Positions 12,901-27,497 of a stretch of 64,000 nucleotides of DNA are shown piece after piece. Every line of letters begins with the position of its first letter. Positions within the stretch are counted from its first letter, which is position 1. A model generated the notes under the pieces. That model did no database searches and was not told where the DNA came from. It worked only from the letters and a program-made list of their open reading frames with translations. The DNA comes from Prosopocoilus inquinatus. Lineage: Eukaryota; Arthropoda; Insecta; Coleoptera; Lucanidae. Location of the stretch: positions 25,734,001 through 25,798,000 of the forward strand of contig CM069872.1 in assembly GCA_036172665.1 (NCBI GenBank), given 5' to 3'. Both the position numbers and the translations under genes were made by a program.

Positions 12901-13365
12901 TTAAACGAAACAACACGCATTAGCGTTGTTCCTGTGATGTATCTAATCGATCCTTACTTATCTATCATGTTATTTGACGTTTGGATGGACTCCAGTAACC
13001 CTGACGTGAGATACGAAGTTCTCGGACGCAGCAGAAGCTGGAAATAGTTTTAAACGAAACAACACGCATTAGCGTTGTTCCTGTGATGTATCTAATCGAT
13101 CCTTACTTATCTATCATGTTATTTGACGTTTGGATGGACTCCAGTAAGTCTGATGTGAGATACGACGTTTTCGGACGCAGCAGAAGCTGGAAATAGTTTT
13201 AAACGAAACAACACGCATTAGCGTTGTTCCTGTGATGTATCTAATCGATCCTTACTCATCTATCATGTTATTTGACGTTTGGACGGACTCCAGTAACTCT
13301 GACGTGAGATACAATGTTATCGGACGCAGTAGAAGCTGGAAATAGTTTTGAACGAAACAACACGT
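9942..13365. repeat. 23-monomer HOR, copy 2 (3424 bp)
   Basis: It appears nearly identical to the preceding copy in the stretches compared, including all the rare variants listed for it. The match continues slightly past the formal end, to 13392, where TAAACG replaces TAATCG. Adjacent, near-identical copies imply a recent duplication or strong homogenisation. Confidence 0.92.
11111..11256. repeat. 146-bp monomer (3-bp deletion) in 23-monomer HOR copy 2
   Basis: Exact counterpart of the 7687-7832 monomer at 3424 bp offset. The deletion therefore came before the duplication of the 23-monomer HOR. Confidence 0.93.
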
Positions 13366-15221
13366 ATTAGCGTTGTTCCTGTGATGTATCTAAACGATCC
13401 TTACTTATCTAACATGTTATTTGCCGTTTTCATGGACTCCAGTAAGTCTGATGTGAGATACGACGTTTTCGGACGCAGCAGAAGCTGGAAATAGTTTTAA
13501 ACGAAACAACACGCATTAGCGTTGTTCCTGTGATGTATCTAATCGATCCTTACTTATCTATCATGTTATTTGACGTTTGGATGGACTCCAGTAAGTCTGA
13601 TGTGAGATACGACGTTTTCGGACGCAGCAGAAGCTGGAAATAGTTTTAAACGAAACAACACGCATTAGCGTTGTTCCTGTGATGTATCTAATCGATCCTT
13701 ACTCATCTATCATGTTATTTGACGTTTGGACGGACTCCAGTAAGTCTGATGTGAGATACGACGTTTTCGGACGCAGCAGAAGCTGGAAATAGTTTTAAAC
13801 GAAACAACACGCATTAGCGTTGTTCCTGTGATGTATCTAATCGATCCTCATTCATCTATCATGTTATTTGAGATTTGGACGGACTCCAGTAACTCTGACG
13901 TGAGATACAATGTTATCGGACGCAGCAGAAGCTGGAAATAGTTTTAAACGAAACAACACGCATTAGCGTTGTTCCTGTGATGTATCTAATCGATCCTTAC
14001 TTATCTATCATGTTATTTGACGTTTGGACGGACTCCAGTAAGTCTGATGTGAGATACAAAGTTTTTGGACGCAGCAGGAGCTAGAAATAGTTTTAAACGA
14101 AACAACACGTATTAGCGTTGTTCCTGTGCTGTATCTAATCGATCCTTACTTATCTATCATGTTATTTGACGTTTCGATGGACTCCAGTAACTCTAATGTG
14201 AGAAACGAAATTTTCGGACGCAGCAGAAGCTGGAAATAGTTTTAAACGAAACAACACGCATTAGCGCTGTTCCTGTGATGTATCTAATCGATCCTTACTT
14301 ATCTATCATGTTATTTGACGTTTGGATGGACTCCAGTAACCCTGACGTGAGATACGAAGTTCTCGGACGCAGCAGAAGCTGGAAATAGTTTTAAACGAAA
14401 CAACACGCATTAGCGTTGTTCCTGTGATGTATCTAATCGATCCTTACTCATCTATCATGTTATTTGGCGTTTCGATGGACTCCAGTAATTCTGATGTGAG
14501 ATACGACGTTTTCGGACGCAGCAGCAGCTGGAAATAGTTTTAAACGAAACAGCACATATTAGCGTTGTTACTGTGATGTATCTAATCGATCCTTACTCAT
14601 CTATCATGTTATTTGACGTTTGGACGGACTCCAGTACCTCTGATGAGAGATACAAAGTTCTCGGACGCAGTAGAAGCTGGAAATAGTTTTGAACGAAACA
14701 ACACGTATTAGCGTTGTTCCTGTGATGTATCTAAACGATCCTTACTTATCTAACATGTTATTTGCCGTTTGCATGGACTCCAGTAAGTCTGATGTGAGAT
14801 ACGACGTTTTCGGACGCAGCAGAAGCTGGAAATAGTTTTAAACGAAACAACACGCATTAGCGTTGTTCCTGTGATGTATCTAATCGATCCTTACTTATCT
14901 ATCATGTTATTTGACGTTTGGATGGACTCCAGTAAGTCTGATGTGAGATACGACGTTTTCGGACGCAGCAGAAGCTGGAAATAGTTTTAAACGAAACAAC
15001 ACGCATTAGCGTTGTTCCTGTGATGTATCTAATCGATCCTTACTCATCTATCATGTTATTTGACGTTTGGACGGACTCCAGTATCTCTGATGTGAGATAC
15101 AATGTTATCGGACGCAGCAGAAGCTGGAAATAGTTTTAAACGAAACAACACGCATTAGCGTTGTTCCTGTGATGTATCTAATCGATCCTTACTTATCTAT
15201 CATGTTATTTGACGTTTGGAT
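13366..15221. repeat. Linker of about 12.5 mixed monomers
   Basis: All units are 149 bp. The order of types resembles parts of the 23-monomer HOR (AACCCTGACG, then GGCG...AATTCTG, then the TTTTGAACG and GCCGTTTGCATGG classes), with private variants such as GCCGTTTTCATGG near 13424 and GAGATTTGG near 13870. I found no exact tandem copy of the segment as a whole. Confidence 0.75.
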
Positions 15222-18200
15222 GGACTCCAGTAAGTCTGATGTGAGATACGACGTTTTCGGACGCAGCAGAAGCTGGAAATAGTTTTAAACGAAACAACAC
15301 GCATTAGCGTTGTTCCTGTGATGTATCTAATCGATCCTTACTCATCTATCATGTTATTTGACGTTTGGACGGACTCCAGTAACTCTGACGTGAGATACAA
15401 TGTTATCGGACGCAGCAGAAGCTGGAAATAGTTTTAAACGAAACAACACGCATTAGCGTTGTTCCTGTGATGTATCTAATCGATCCTTACTTATCTATCA
15501 TGTTATTTGACGTTTGGATGGACTCCAGTAAGTCTGATGTGAGATACGACGTTTTCGGACGCAGCAGAAGCTGGAAATAGTTTTAAACGAAACAACACGC
15601 ATTAGCGTTGTTCCTGTGATGTATCTAATCGATCCTTACTCATCTATCATGTTATTTGACGTTTCGATGGACTCCAGTAACTCTAATGTGAGAAACGAAA
15701 TTTTCGGGCGCAGCAGAAGCTGGAAATAGTTTTAAACGAAACAACACGCATTAGCGTTGTTCCTGTGATGTATCTAATCGATCCTTACTTATCTATCATG
15801 TTATTTGACGTTTCGATGGACTCCAGTAACTATGATGTGAGATACGAAATTTTCGGACGCAGCAGAAGCTGGAAATAGTTTTAAACGAAACAACACGCAT
15901 TAGCGTTGTTCCTGTGATGTATCTAACCGATCCTTACTCATCTATCATGTTATTTGACATTTCGATGGACTCCAGTAACTCTGATGTGAGATACGACGTT
16001 TTCGGACGCAGCAGCAGCTGGAAATAGTTTTAAACGGAACAACACATATTAGCGTTGTTCCTGTAATGTATCTAATCGATCCTTACTCATCTATCATGTT
16101 ATTTGACGTTTGGACGGACTCCAGTAACTCTGATGTGAGATACAAAGTTATCGGACGCAGCAGAAGCTGGAAATAGTTTTGAACGAAACAACACGTATTA
16201 GCGTTGTTCCTGTGATGTATCTAAACGATCCTTACTTATCTAACATGTTATTTGACTTTTGGATGGACTCCAGTAAGTCTGATGTGAGATACAAAGTTTT
16301 TGGACGCAGCAAGAGCTAGAAATAGTTTTAAACGAAACAACACGTATTAGCGTTGTTCCTGTGCTGTATCTAATCGATCCTTACTTATCTATCATGTTAT
16401 TTGACGTTTCGATGGACTCCAGTAACTCTGATGTGAGATACGACTTTTTCGGACGCAGCACAAGCTGGAAATAGTTTTAAACGAGACAACACGCATTAGC
16501 GTTGTTCCTGTGATGTATCTAATCGATCCTTACTCATCCATCATGTTATTTGACGTTTCGATGGACTCCAGTAACTCTGATGTGAGATGCAAAGTTATCG
16601 GACCCAGCAGAAGCTGGAAATAGTTTTAAACGAAACAACACGCATTAGCGTTGTTCCTGTGATGTATCTAATCGATCCTTACTTATCTATCATGTTATTT
16701 GACGTTTGGATGGACTCCAGTAACCCTGACGTGAGATACGAAGTTCTCGGACGCAGCAGAAGCTGGAAATAGTTTTAAACGAAACAACACGCATTAGCGT
16801 TGTTCCTGTGATGTATCTAATCGATCCTTACTCATCTATCATGTTATTTGGCGTTTCGATGGACTCCAGTAGCTCTGATGTGAGATACGACGTTTTCGGA
16901 CACAGCAGAAGCTGGAAATAGTTTTAAACGAAACAACACGCATTAGCGTTGTTCCTGTGATGTATCTAATCGATCCTTACTCATCTATCATGTTATTTGA
17001 CGTTTCGATGGACTCCAGTAACTCTAATGTGAGAAACGAAATTTTCGGACGCAGTAGAAGCTGGAGATAGTTTTAAACGAAACAACACGCATTAGCGTTG
17101 TTCCTGTGATGTATCTAATCGATGCTTACTTATCTATCATGTTATTTGACGTTTGGATGGACTCCAGTAACCCTGACGTGAGATACGAAGTTTTCGGACG
17201 CAGCAGAAGCTGGAAATAGTTTTAAACGAAACAACACGCATTAGCGTTGTTCCTGTGATGTATCTAATCGATCCTTACTCATCTATCATGTTATTTGACG
17301 TTTGGACGGACTCCAGTATCTCTGATGTGAGATACAATGTTATCGGACGCAGCAGAAGCTGGAAATAGTTTTAAACGAAACAACACGCATTAGCGTTGTT
17401 CCTGTGATGTATCTAATCGATCCTTACTCATCTATCATGTTATTTGACGTTTCGATGGACTCCAGTAACTCTAATGTGAGAAACGAAATTTTCGGACGCA
17501 GCAGAAGCTGGAAATAGTTTTAAACGAAACAACACGCATTAGCGTTGTTCCTGTGATGTATCTAATCGATCCTTACTTATCTATCATGTTATTTGACGTT
17601 TGGATGGACTCCAGTAACCCTGACGTGAGATACGAAGTTCTCGGACGCAGCAGAAGCTGGAAATAGTTTTAAACGAAACAACACGCATTAGCGTTATTCC
17701 TGTGATGTATCTAATCGATCCTTACTCATCTATCATGTTATTTGGCGTTTCGATGGACTCCAGTAATTCTGATGTGAGATACGACGTTTTCGGACGCAGC
17801 AGCAGCTGGAAATAGTTTTAAACGAAACAACACATATTAGCGTTGTTCCTGTGATGTATCTAATCGATCCTTACTCATCTATCATGTTATTTGACGTTTG
17901 GACGGACTCCAGTACCTCTGATGAGAGATACAAAGTTCTCGGACGCAGTAGAAGCTGGAAATAGTTTTGAACGAAACAACACGTATTAGCGTTGTTCCTG
18001 TGATGTATCTAAACGATCCTTACTTATCTAACATGTTATTTGCCGTTTGCATGGACTCCAGTAAGTCTGATGTGAGATACGACGTTTTCGGACGCAGCAG
18101 AAGCTGGAAATAGTTTTAAACGAAACAACACGCATTAGCGTTGTTCCTGTGATGTATCTAATCGATCCTTACTTATCTATCATGTTATTTGACGTTTGGA

Positions 18201-18350
18201 TGGACTCCAGTAAGTCTGATGTGAGATACGACGTTTTCGGACGCAGCAGAAGCTGGAAATAGTTTTAAACGAAACAACACGCATTAGCGTTGTTCCTGTG
18301 ATGTATCTAATCGATCCTTACTCATCTATCATGTTGTTTGACGTTTGGAC
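15222..18350. repeat. 21-monomer HOR, copy 1 (3129 bp)
   Basis: It matches 18351 onward at an offset of 3129 bp, exactly 21 units. Shared landmarks are CGGGCGCAGC at 15705/18834, the CATCCATCATG marker at 16535/19664 and a TATCTCTGATG monomer near 17319/20448. The left limit is GGATGG here against GGACGG at 18350. Confidence 0.88.
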
Positions 18351-21300
18351 GGACTCCAGTAAGTCTGATGTGAGATACGACGTTTTCGGACGCAGCAGAA
18401 GCTGGAAATAGTTTTAAACGAAACAACACGCATTAGCGTTGTTCCTGTGATGTATCTAATCGATCCTTACTCATCTATCATGTTATTTGACGTTTGGACG
18501 GACTCCAGTAACTCTGACGTGAGATACAATGTTATCGGACGCAGCAGAAGCTGGAAATAGTTTTAAACGAAACAACACGCATTAGCGTTGTTCCTGTGAT
18601 GTATCTAATCGATCCTTACTTATCTATCATGTTATTTGACGTTTGGATGGACTCCAGTAAGTCTGATGTGAGATACGACGTTTTCGGACGCAGCAGAAGC
18701 TGGAAATAGTTTTAAACGAAACAACACGCATTAGCGTTGTTCCTGTGAAGTATCTAATCGATCCTTACTCATCTATCATGTTATTTGACGTTTCGATGGA
18801 CTCCAGTAACTCTAATGTGAGAAACGAAATTTTCGGGCGCAGCAGAAGCTGGAAATAGTTTTAAACGAAACAACACGCATTAGCGTTGTTCCTGTGATGT
18901 ATCTAATCGATCCTTACTTATCTATCATGTTATTTGACGTTTCGATGGACTCCAGTAACTATGATGTGAGATACGAAATTTTCGGACGCAGCAGAAGCTG
19001 GAAATAGTTTTAAACGAAACAACACGCATTAGCGTTGTTCCTGTGATGTATCTAACCGATCCTTACTCATCTATCATGTTATTTGACATTTCGATGGACT
19101 CCAGTAACTCTGATGTGAGATACGACGTTTTCGGACGCAGCAGCAGCTGGAAATAGTTTTAAACGGAACAACACATATTAGCGTTGTTCCTGTAATGTAT
19201 CTAATCGATCCTTACTCATCTATCATGTTATTTGACGTTTGGACGGACTCCAGTAACTCTGATGTGAGATACAAAGTTATCGGACGCAGCAGAAGCTGGA
19301 AATAGTTTTGAACGAAACAACACGTATTAGCGTTGTTCCTGTGATGTATCTAAACGATCCTTACTTATCTAACATGTTATTTGACGTTTGGATGGACTCC
19401 AGTATGTCTGATGTGAGATACAAAGTTTTTGGACGCAGCAAGAGCTAGAAATAGTTTTAAACGAAACAACACGTATTAGCGTTGTTCCTGTGCTGTATCT
19501 AATCGATCCTTACTTATCTATCATGTTATTTGACGTTTCGATGGACTCCAGTAACTCTGATGTGAGATACGACTTTTTCGGACGCAGCACAAGCTGGAAA
19601 TAGTTTTAAACGAGACAACACGCATTAGCGTTGTTCCTGTGATGTATCTAATCGATCCTTACTCATCCATCATGTTATTTGACGTTTCGATGGACTCCAG
19701 TAATTCTGATGTGAGATACAAAGTTATCGGACGCAGCAGAAGCTGGAAATAGTTTTAAACGAAACAACACGCATTAGCGTTGTTCCTGTGATGTATCTAA
19801 TCGATCCTTACTTATCTATCATGTTATTTGACGTTTGGATGGACTCCAGTAACCCTGACGTGAGATACGAAGTTCTCGGACGCAGCAGAAGCTGGAAATA
19901 GTTTTAAACGAAACAACACGCATTAGCGTTGTTCCTGTGATGTATCTAATCGATCCTTACTCATCTATCATGTTATTTGGCGTTTCGATGGACTCCAGTA
20001 GCTCTGATGTGAGATACGACGTTTTCGGACACAGCAGAAGCTGGAAATAGTTTTAAACGAAACAACACGCATTAGCGTTGTTCCTGTGATGTATCTAATC
20101 GATCCTTACTCATCTATCATGTTATTTGACGTTTGGATGGACTCCAGTAACTCTAATGTGAGAAACGAAATTTTCGGACGCAGTAGAAGCTGGAGATAGT
20201 TTTAAACGAAACAACACGCATTAGCGTTGTTCCTGTGATGTATCTAATCGATCCTTACTTATCTATCATGTTATTTGACGTTTGGATGGACTCCAGTAAC
20301 CCTGACGTGAGATACGAAGTTTTCGGACGCAGCAGAAGCTGGAAATAGTTTTAAACGAAACAACACGCATTAGCGTTGTTCCTGTGATGTATCTAATCGA
20401 TCCTTACTCATCTATCATGTTATTTGACGTTTGGACGGACTCCAGTATCTCTGATGTGAGATACAATGTTATCGGACGCAGCAGAAGCTGGAAATAGTTT
20501 TAAACGAAACAACACGCATTAGCGTTGTTCCTGTGATGTATCTAATCGATCCTTACTCATCTATCATGTTATTTGACGTTTCGATGGACTCCAGTAACTC
20601 TAATGTGAGAAACGAAATTTTCGGACGCAGCAGAAGCTGGAAATAGTTTTAAACGAAACAACACGCATTAGCGTTGTTCCTGTGATGTATCTAATCGATC
20701 CTTACTTATCTATCATGTTATTTGACGTTTGGATGGACTCCAGTAACCCTGACGTGAGATACGAAGTTCTCGGACGCAGCAGAAGCTGGAAATAGTTTTA
20801 AACGAAACAACACGCATTAGCGTTGTTCCTGTGATGTATCTAATCGATCCTTACTCATCTATCATGTTATTTGGCGTTTCGATGGACTCCAGTAATTCTG
20901 ATGTGAGATACGACGTTTTCGGACGCAGCAGCAGCTGGAAATAGTTTTAAACGAAACAACACATATTAGCGTTGTTCCTGTGATGTATCTAATCGATCCT
21001 TACTCATCTATCATGTTATTTGACGTTTGGACGGACTCCAGTACCTCTGATGAGAGATACAAAGTTCTCGGACGCAGTAGAAGCTGGAAATAGTTTTGAA
21101 CGAAACAACACGTATTAGCGTTGTTCCTGTGATGTATCTAAACGATCCTTACTTATCTAACATGTTATTTGCCTTTTGCATGGACTCCAGTAAGTCTGAT
21201 GTGAGATACGACGTTTTCGGACGCAGCAGAAGCTGGAAATAGTTTTAAACGAAACAACACGCATTAGCGTTGTTCCTGTAATGTATCTAATCGATCCTTA

Positions 21301-21790
21301 CTTATCTATCATGTTATTTGACGTTTGGATGGACTCCAGTAAGTCTGATGTGAGATACGACGTTTTCGGACGCAGCAGAAGCTGGAAATAGTTTTAAACG
21401 AAACAACACGCATTAGCGTTGTTCCTGTGATGTATCTAATCGATCCTTACTCATCTATCATGTTGTTTGACGTTTGGACGGACTCCAGTAAGTCTGATGT
21501 GAGATACGACGTTTTCGGACGCAGCAGAAGCTGGAAATAGTTTTAAACGAAACAACACGCATTAGCGTTGTTCCTGTGATGTATCTAATCGATCCTTACT
21601 CATCTATCATGTTATTTGACGTTTGGACGGACTCCAGTAACTCTGACGTGAGATACAATGTTATCGGACGCAGCAGAAGCTGGAAATAGTTTTAAACGAA
21701 ACAACACGCATTAGCGTTGTTCCTGTGATGTATCTAATCGATCCTTACTGATCTATCATGTTATTTGGCGCTTCGATGGACTCCAGTAAT
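16129..21790. repeat. 38-monomer HOR, copy 1 (5662 bp)
   Basis: The offset to copy 2 is exactly 5662 bp (38 units). Shared private variants are GGACCCAGC at 16600/22262, GCGTTATTCC at 17691/23353, GTGAAGTATC at 18745/24407 and GCCTTTTGC at 21171/26833. It overlaps the 21-monomer pair because this larger unit consists of a 21-monomer half and a 17-monomer half. Confidence 0.93.
18351..21479. repeat. 21-monomer HOR, copy 2 (3129 bp)
   Basis: This is the second 21-monomer copy; similarity to copy 1 runs on to 21749, where ACTTATC meets ACTGATC. Private changes include GAAGTATC at 18748 and AGTATGTCTG near 19403. Beyond 21749 the order jumps, making the 38-monomer period from a 21-monomer and a 17-monomer half. 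Confidence 0.87.
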
Positions 21791-21835
21791 TCTGATGTGA
21801 GATACAAAGTTATCGGACGCAGCAGAAGCTGGAAA
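21687..21835. repeat. Chimeric junction monomer, site 1
   Basis: Its first part is the GGCG...AATTCTG type (with ACTGATC and a private GGCGCTTCG); its last part, from GATACAAAGTTATCGG, is the type normally found with TTTGGACGG and AACTCTG. The join is between about 21791 and 21810 and marks the change from a 21- to a 17-monomer spacing. An unequal exchange within paired monomers explains both. Confidence 0.8.
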
Positions 21836-24800
21836 TAGTTTTGAACGAAACAACACGTATTAGCGTTGTTCCTGTGATGTATCTAAACGATCCTTACTTA
21901 TCTAACATGTTATTTGACGTTTGGATGGACTCCAGTAAGTCTGATGTGAGATACAAAGTTTTTGGACGCAGCAAGAGCTAGAAATAGTTTTAAACGAAAC
22001 AACACGTATTAGCGTTGTTCCTGTGCTGTATCTAATCGATCCTTACTTATCTATCATGTTATTTGACGTTTCGATGGACTCCAGTAACTCTGATGTGAGA
22101 TACGACTTTTTCGGACGCAGCACAAGCTGGAAATAGTTTTAAACGAGACAACACGCATTAGCGTTGTTCCTGTGATGTATCTAATCGATCCTTACTCATC
22201 CATCATGTTATTTGACGTTTCGATGGACTCCAGTAACTCTGATGTGAGATGCAAAGTTATCGGACCCAGCAGAAGCTGGAAATAGTTTTAAACGAAACAA
22301 CACGCATTAGCGTTGTTCCTGTGATGTATCTAATCGATCCTTACTTATCTATCATGTTATTTGACGTTTGGATGGACTCCAGTAACCCTGACGTGAGATA
22401 CGAAGTTCTCGGACGCAGCAGAAGCTGGAAATAGTTTTAAACGAAACAACACGCATTAGCGTTGTTCCTGTGATGTATCTAATCGATCCTTACTCATCTA
22501 TCATGTTATTTGGCGTTTCGATGGACTCCAGTAGCTCTGATGTGAGATACGACGTTTTCGGACACAGCAGAAGCTGGAAATAGTTTTAAACGAAACAACA
22601 CGCATTAGCGTTGTTCCTGTGATGTATCTAATCGATCCTTACTCATCTATCATGTTATTTGACGTTTCGATGGACTCCAGTAACTCTAATGTGAGAAACG
22701 AAATTTTCGGACGCAGTAGAAGCTGGAGATAGTTTTAAACGAAACAACACGCATTAGCGTTGTTCCTGTGATGTATCTAATCGATGCTTACTTATCTATC
22801 ATGTTATTTGACGTTTGGATGGACTCCAGTAACCCTGACGTGAGATACGAAGTTTTCGGACGCAGCAGAAGCTGGAAATAGTTTTAAACGAAACAACACG
22901 CATTAGCGTTGTTCCTGTGATGTATCTAATCGATCCTTACTCATCTATCATGTTATTTGACGTTTGGACGGACTCCAGTATCTCTGATGTGAGATACAAT
23001 GTTATCGGACGCAGCAGAAGCTGGAAATAGTTTTAAACGAAACAACACGCATTAGCGTTGTTCCTGTGATGTATCTAATCGATCCTTACTCATCTATCAT
23101 GTTATTTGACGTTTCGATGGACTCCAGTAACTCTAATGTGAGAAACGAAATTTTCGGACGCAGCAGAAGCTGGAAATAGTTTTAAACGAAACAACACGCA
23201 TTAGCGTTGTTCCTGTGATGTATCTAATCGATCCTTACTTATCTATCATGTTATTTGACGTTTGGATGGACTCCAGTAACCCTGACGTGAGATACGAAGT
23301 TCTCGGACGCAGCAGAAGCTGGAAATAGTTTTAAACGAAACAACACGCATTAGCGTTATTCCTGTGATGTATCTAATCGATCCTTACTCATCTATCATGT
23401 TATTTGGCGTTTCGATGGACTCCAGTAATTCTGATGTGAGATACGACGTTTTCGGACGCAGCAGCAGCTGGAAATAGTTTTAAACGAAACAACACATATT
23501 AGCGTTGTTCCTGTGATGTATCTAATCGATCCTTACTCATCTATCATGTTATTTGACGTTTGGACGGACTCCAGTACCTCTGATGAGAGATACAAAGTTC
23601 TCGGACGCAGTAGAAGCTGGAAATAGTTTTGAACGAAACAACACGTATTAGCGTTGTTCCTGTGATGTATCTAAACGATCCTTACTTATCTAACATGTTA
23701 TTTGCCGTTTGCATGGACTCCAGTAAGTCTGATGTGAGATACGACGTTTTCGGACGCAGCAGAAGCTGGAAATAGTTTTAAACGAAACAACACGCATTAG
23801 CGTTGTTCCTGTGATGTATCTAATCGATCCTTACTTATCTATCATGTTATTTGACGTTTGGATGGACTCCAGTAAGTCTGATGTGAGATACGACGTTTTC
23901 GGACGCAGCAGAAGCTGGAAATAGTTTTAAACGAAACAACACGCATTAGCGTTGTTCCTGTGATGTATCTAATCGATCCTTACTCATCTATCATGTTGTT
24001 TGACGTTTGGACGGACTCCAGTAAGTCTGATGTGAGATACGACGTTTTCGGACGCAGCAGAAGCTGGAAATAGTTTTAAACGAAACAACACGCATTAGCG
24101 TTGTTCCTGTGATGTATCTAATCGATCCTTACTCATCTATCATGTTATTTGACGTTTGGACGGACTCCAGTAACTCTGACGTGAGATACAATGTTATCGG
24201 ACGCAGCAGAAGCTGGAAATAGTTTTAAACGAAACAACACGCATTAGCGTTGTTCCTGTGATGTATCTAATCGATCCTTACTTATCTATCATGTTATTTG
24301 ACGTTTGGATGGACTCCAGTAAGTCTGATGTGAGATACGACGTTTTCGGACGCAGCAGAAGCTGGAAATAGTTTTAAACGAAACAACACGCATTAGCGTT
24401 GTTCCTGTGAAGTATCTAATCGATCCTTACTCATCTATCATGTTATTTGACGTTTCGATGGACTCCAGTAACTCTAATGTGAGAAACGAAATTTTCGGGC
24501 GCAGCAGAAGCTGGAAATAGTTTTAAACGAAACAACACGCATTAGCGTTGTTCCTGTGATGTATCTAATCGATCCTTACTTATCTATCATGTTATTTGAC
24601 GTTTCGATGGACTCCAGTAACTATGATGTGAGATACGAAATTTTCGGACGCAGCAGAAGCTGGAAATAGTTTTAAACGAAACAACACGCATTAGCGTTGT
24701 TCCTGTGATGTATCTAACCGATCCTTACTCATCTATCATGTTATTTGACATTTCGATGGACTCCAGTAACTCTGATGTGAGATACGACGTTTTCGGACGC

Positions 24801-27452
24801 AGCAGCAGCTGGAAATAGTTTTAAACGGAACAACACATATTAGCGTTGTTCCTGTAATGTATCTAATCGATCCTTACTCATCTATCATGTTATTTGACGT
24901 TTGGACGGACTCCAGTAACTCTGATGTGAGATACAAAGTTATCGGACGCAGCAGAAGCTGGAAATAGTTTTGAACGAAACAACACGTATTAGCGTTGTTC
25001 CTGTGATGTATCTAAACGATCCTTACTTATCTAACATGTTATTTGACGTTTGGATGGACTCCAGTATGTCTGATGTGAGATACAAAGTTTTTGGACGCAG
25101 CAAGAGCTAGAAATAGTTTTAAACGAAACAACACGTATTAGCGTTGTTCCTGTGCTGTATCTAATCGATCCTTACTTATCTATCATGTTATTTGACGTTT
25201 CGATGGACTCCAGTAACTCTGATGTGAGATACGACTTTTTCGGACGCAGCACAAGCTGGAAATAGTTTTAAACGAGACAACACGCATTAGCGTTGTTCCT
25301 GTGATGTATCTAATCGATCCTTACTCATCCATCATGTTATTTGACGTTTCGATGGACTCCAGTAATTCTGATGTGAGATACAAAGTTATCGGACGCAGCA
25401 GAAGCTGGAAATAGTTTTAAACGAAACAACACGCATTAGCGTTGTTCCTGTGATGTATCTAATCGATCCTTACTTATCTATCATGTTATTTGACGTTTGG
25501 ATGGACTCCAGTAACCCTGACGTGAGATACGAAGTTCTCGGACGCAGCAGAAGCTGGAAATAGTTTTAAACGAAACAACACGCATTAGCGTTGTTCCTGT
25601 GATGTATCTAATCGATCCTTACTCATCTATCATGTTATTTGGCGTTTCGATGGACTCCAGTAGCTCTGATGTGAGATACGACGTTTTCGGACACAGCAGA
25701 AGCTGGAAATAGTTTTAAACGAAACAACACGCATTAGCGTTGTTCCTGTGATGTATCTAATCGATCCTTACTCATCTATCATGTTATTTGACGTTTGGAT
25801 GGACTCCAGTAACTCTAATGTGAGAAACGAAATTTTCGGACGCAGTAGAAGCTGGAGATAGTTTTAAACGAAACAACACGCATTAGCGTTGTTCCTGTGA
25901 TGTATCTAATCGATCCTTACTTATCTATCATGTTATTTGACGTTTGGATGGACTCCAGTAACCCTGACGTGAGATACGAAGTTTTCGGACGCAGCAGAAG
26001 CTGGAAATAGTTTTAAACGAAACAACACGCATTAGCGTTGTTCCTGTGATGTATCTAATCGATCCTTACTCATCTATCATGTTATTTGACGTTTGGACGG
26101 ACTCCAGTATCTCTGATGTGAGATACAATGTTATCGGACGCAGCAGAAGCTGGAAATAGTTTTAAACGAAACAACACGCATTAGCGTTGTTCCTGTGATG
26201 TATCTAATCGATCCTTACTCATCTATCATGTTATTTGACGTTTCGATGGACTCCAGTAACTCTAATGTGAGAAACGAAATTTTCGGACGCAGCAGAAGCT
26301 GGAAATAGTTTTAAACGAAACAACACGCATTAGCGTTGTTCCTGTGATGTATCTAATCGATCCTTACTTATCTATCATGTTATTTGACGTTTGGATGGAC
26401 TCCAGTAACCCTGACGTGAGATACGAAGTTCTCGGACGCAGCAGAAGCTGGAAATAGTTTTAAACGAAACAACACGCATTAGCGTTGTTCCTGTGATGTA
26501 TCTAATCGATCCTTACTCATCTATCATGTTATTTGGCGTTTCGATGGACTCCAGTAATTCTGATGTGAGATACGACGTTTTCGGACGCAGCAGCAGCTGG
26601 AAATAGTTTTAAACGAAACAACACATATTAGCGTTGTTCCTGTGATGTATCTAATCGATCCTTACTCATCTATCATGTTATTTGACGTTTGGACGGACTC
26701 CAGTACCTCTGATGAGAGATACAAAGTTCTCGGACGCAGTAGAAGCTGGAAATAGTTTTGAACGAAACAACACGTATTAGCGTTGTTCCTGTGATGTATC
26801 TAAACGATCCTTACTTATCTAACATGTTATTTGCCTTTTGCATGGACTCCAGTAAGTCTGATGTGAGATACGACGTTTTCGGACGCAGCAGAAGCTGGAA
26901 ATAGTTTTAAACGAAACAACACGCATTAGCGTTGTTCCTGTAATGTATCTAATCGATCCTTACTTATCTATCATGTTATTTGACGTTTGGATGGACTCCA
27001 GTAAGTCTGATGTGAGATACGACGTTTTCGGACGCAGCAGAAGCTGGAAATAGTTTTAAACGAAACAACACGCATTAGCGTTGTTCCTGTGATGTATCTA
27101 ATCGATCCTTACTCATCTATCATGTTGTTTGACGTTTGGACGGACTCCAGTAAGTCTGATGTGAGATACGACGTTTTCGGACGCAGCAGAAGCTGGAAAT
27201 AGTTTTAAACGAAACAACACGCATTAGCGTTGTTCCTGTGATGTATCTAATCGATCCTTACTCATCTATCATGTTATTTGACGTTTGGACGGACTCCAGT
27301 AACTCTGACGTGAGATACAATGTTATCGGACGCAGCAGAAGCTGGAAATAGTTTTAAACGAAACAACACGCATTAGCGTTGTTCCTGTGATGTATCTAAT
27401 CGATCCTTACTGATCTATCATGTTATTTGGCGCTTCGATGGACTCCAGTAAT
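21791..27452. repeat. 38-monomer HOR, copy 2 (5662 bp)
   Basis: It follows copy 1 at a fixed offset with only scattered base differences seen, such as GACGTTTGG near 21915 against GACTTTTGG in copy 1. CATCCATCATG markers at 22197 and 25326 keep the 17 + 21 monomer spacing. Confidence 0.93.
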
Positions 27453-27497
27453 TCTGATGTGAGATACAAAGTTATCGGACGCAGCAGAAGCTGGAAA
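27349..27497. repeat. Chimeric junction monomer, copy 5662 bp downstream
   Basis: Same hybrid, including the private GGCGCTTCG (CTTCG at 27433, against 21771). The exchange that made the hybrid therefore happened before the 38-monomer unit was duplicated. Confidence 0.8.
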
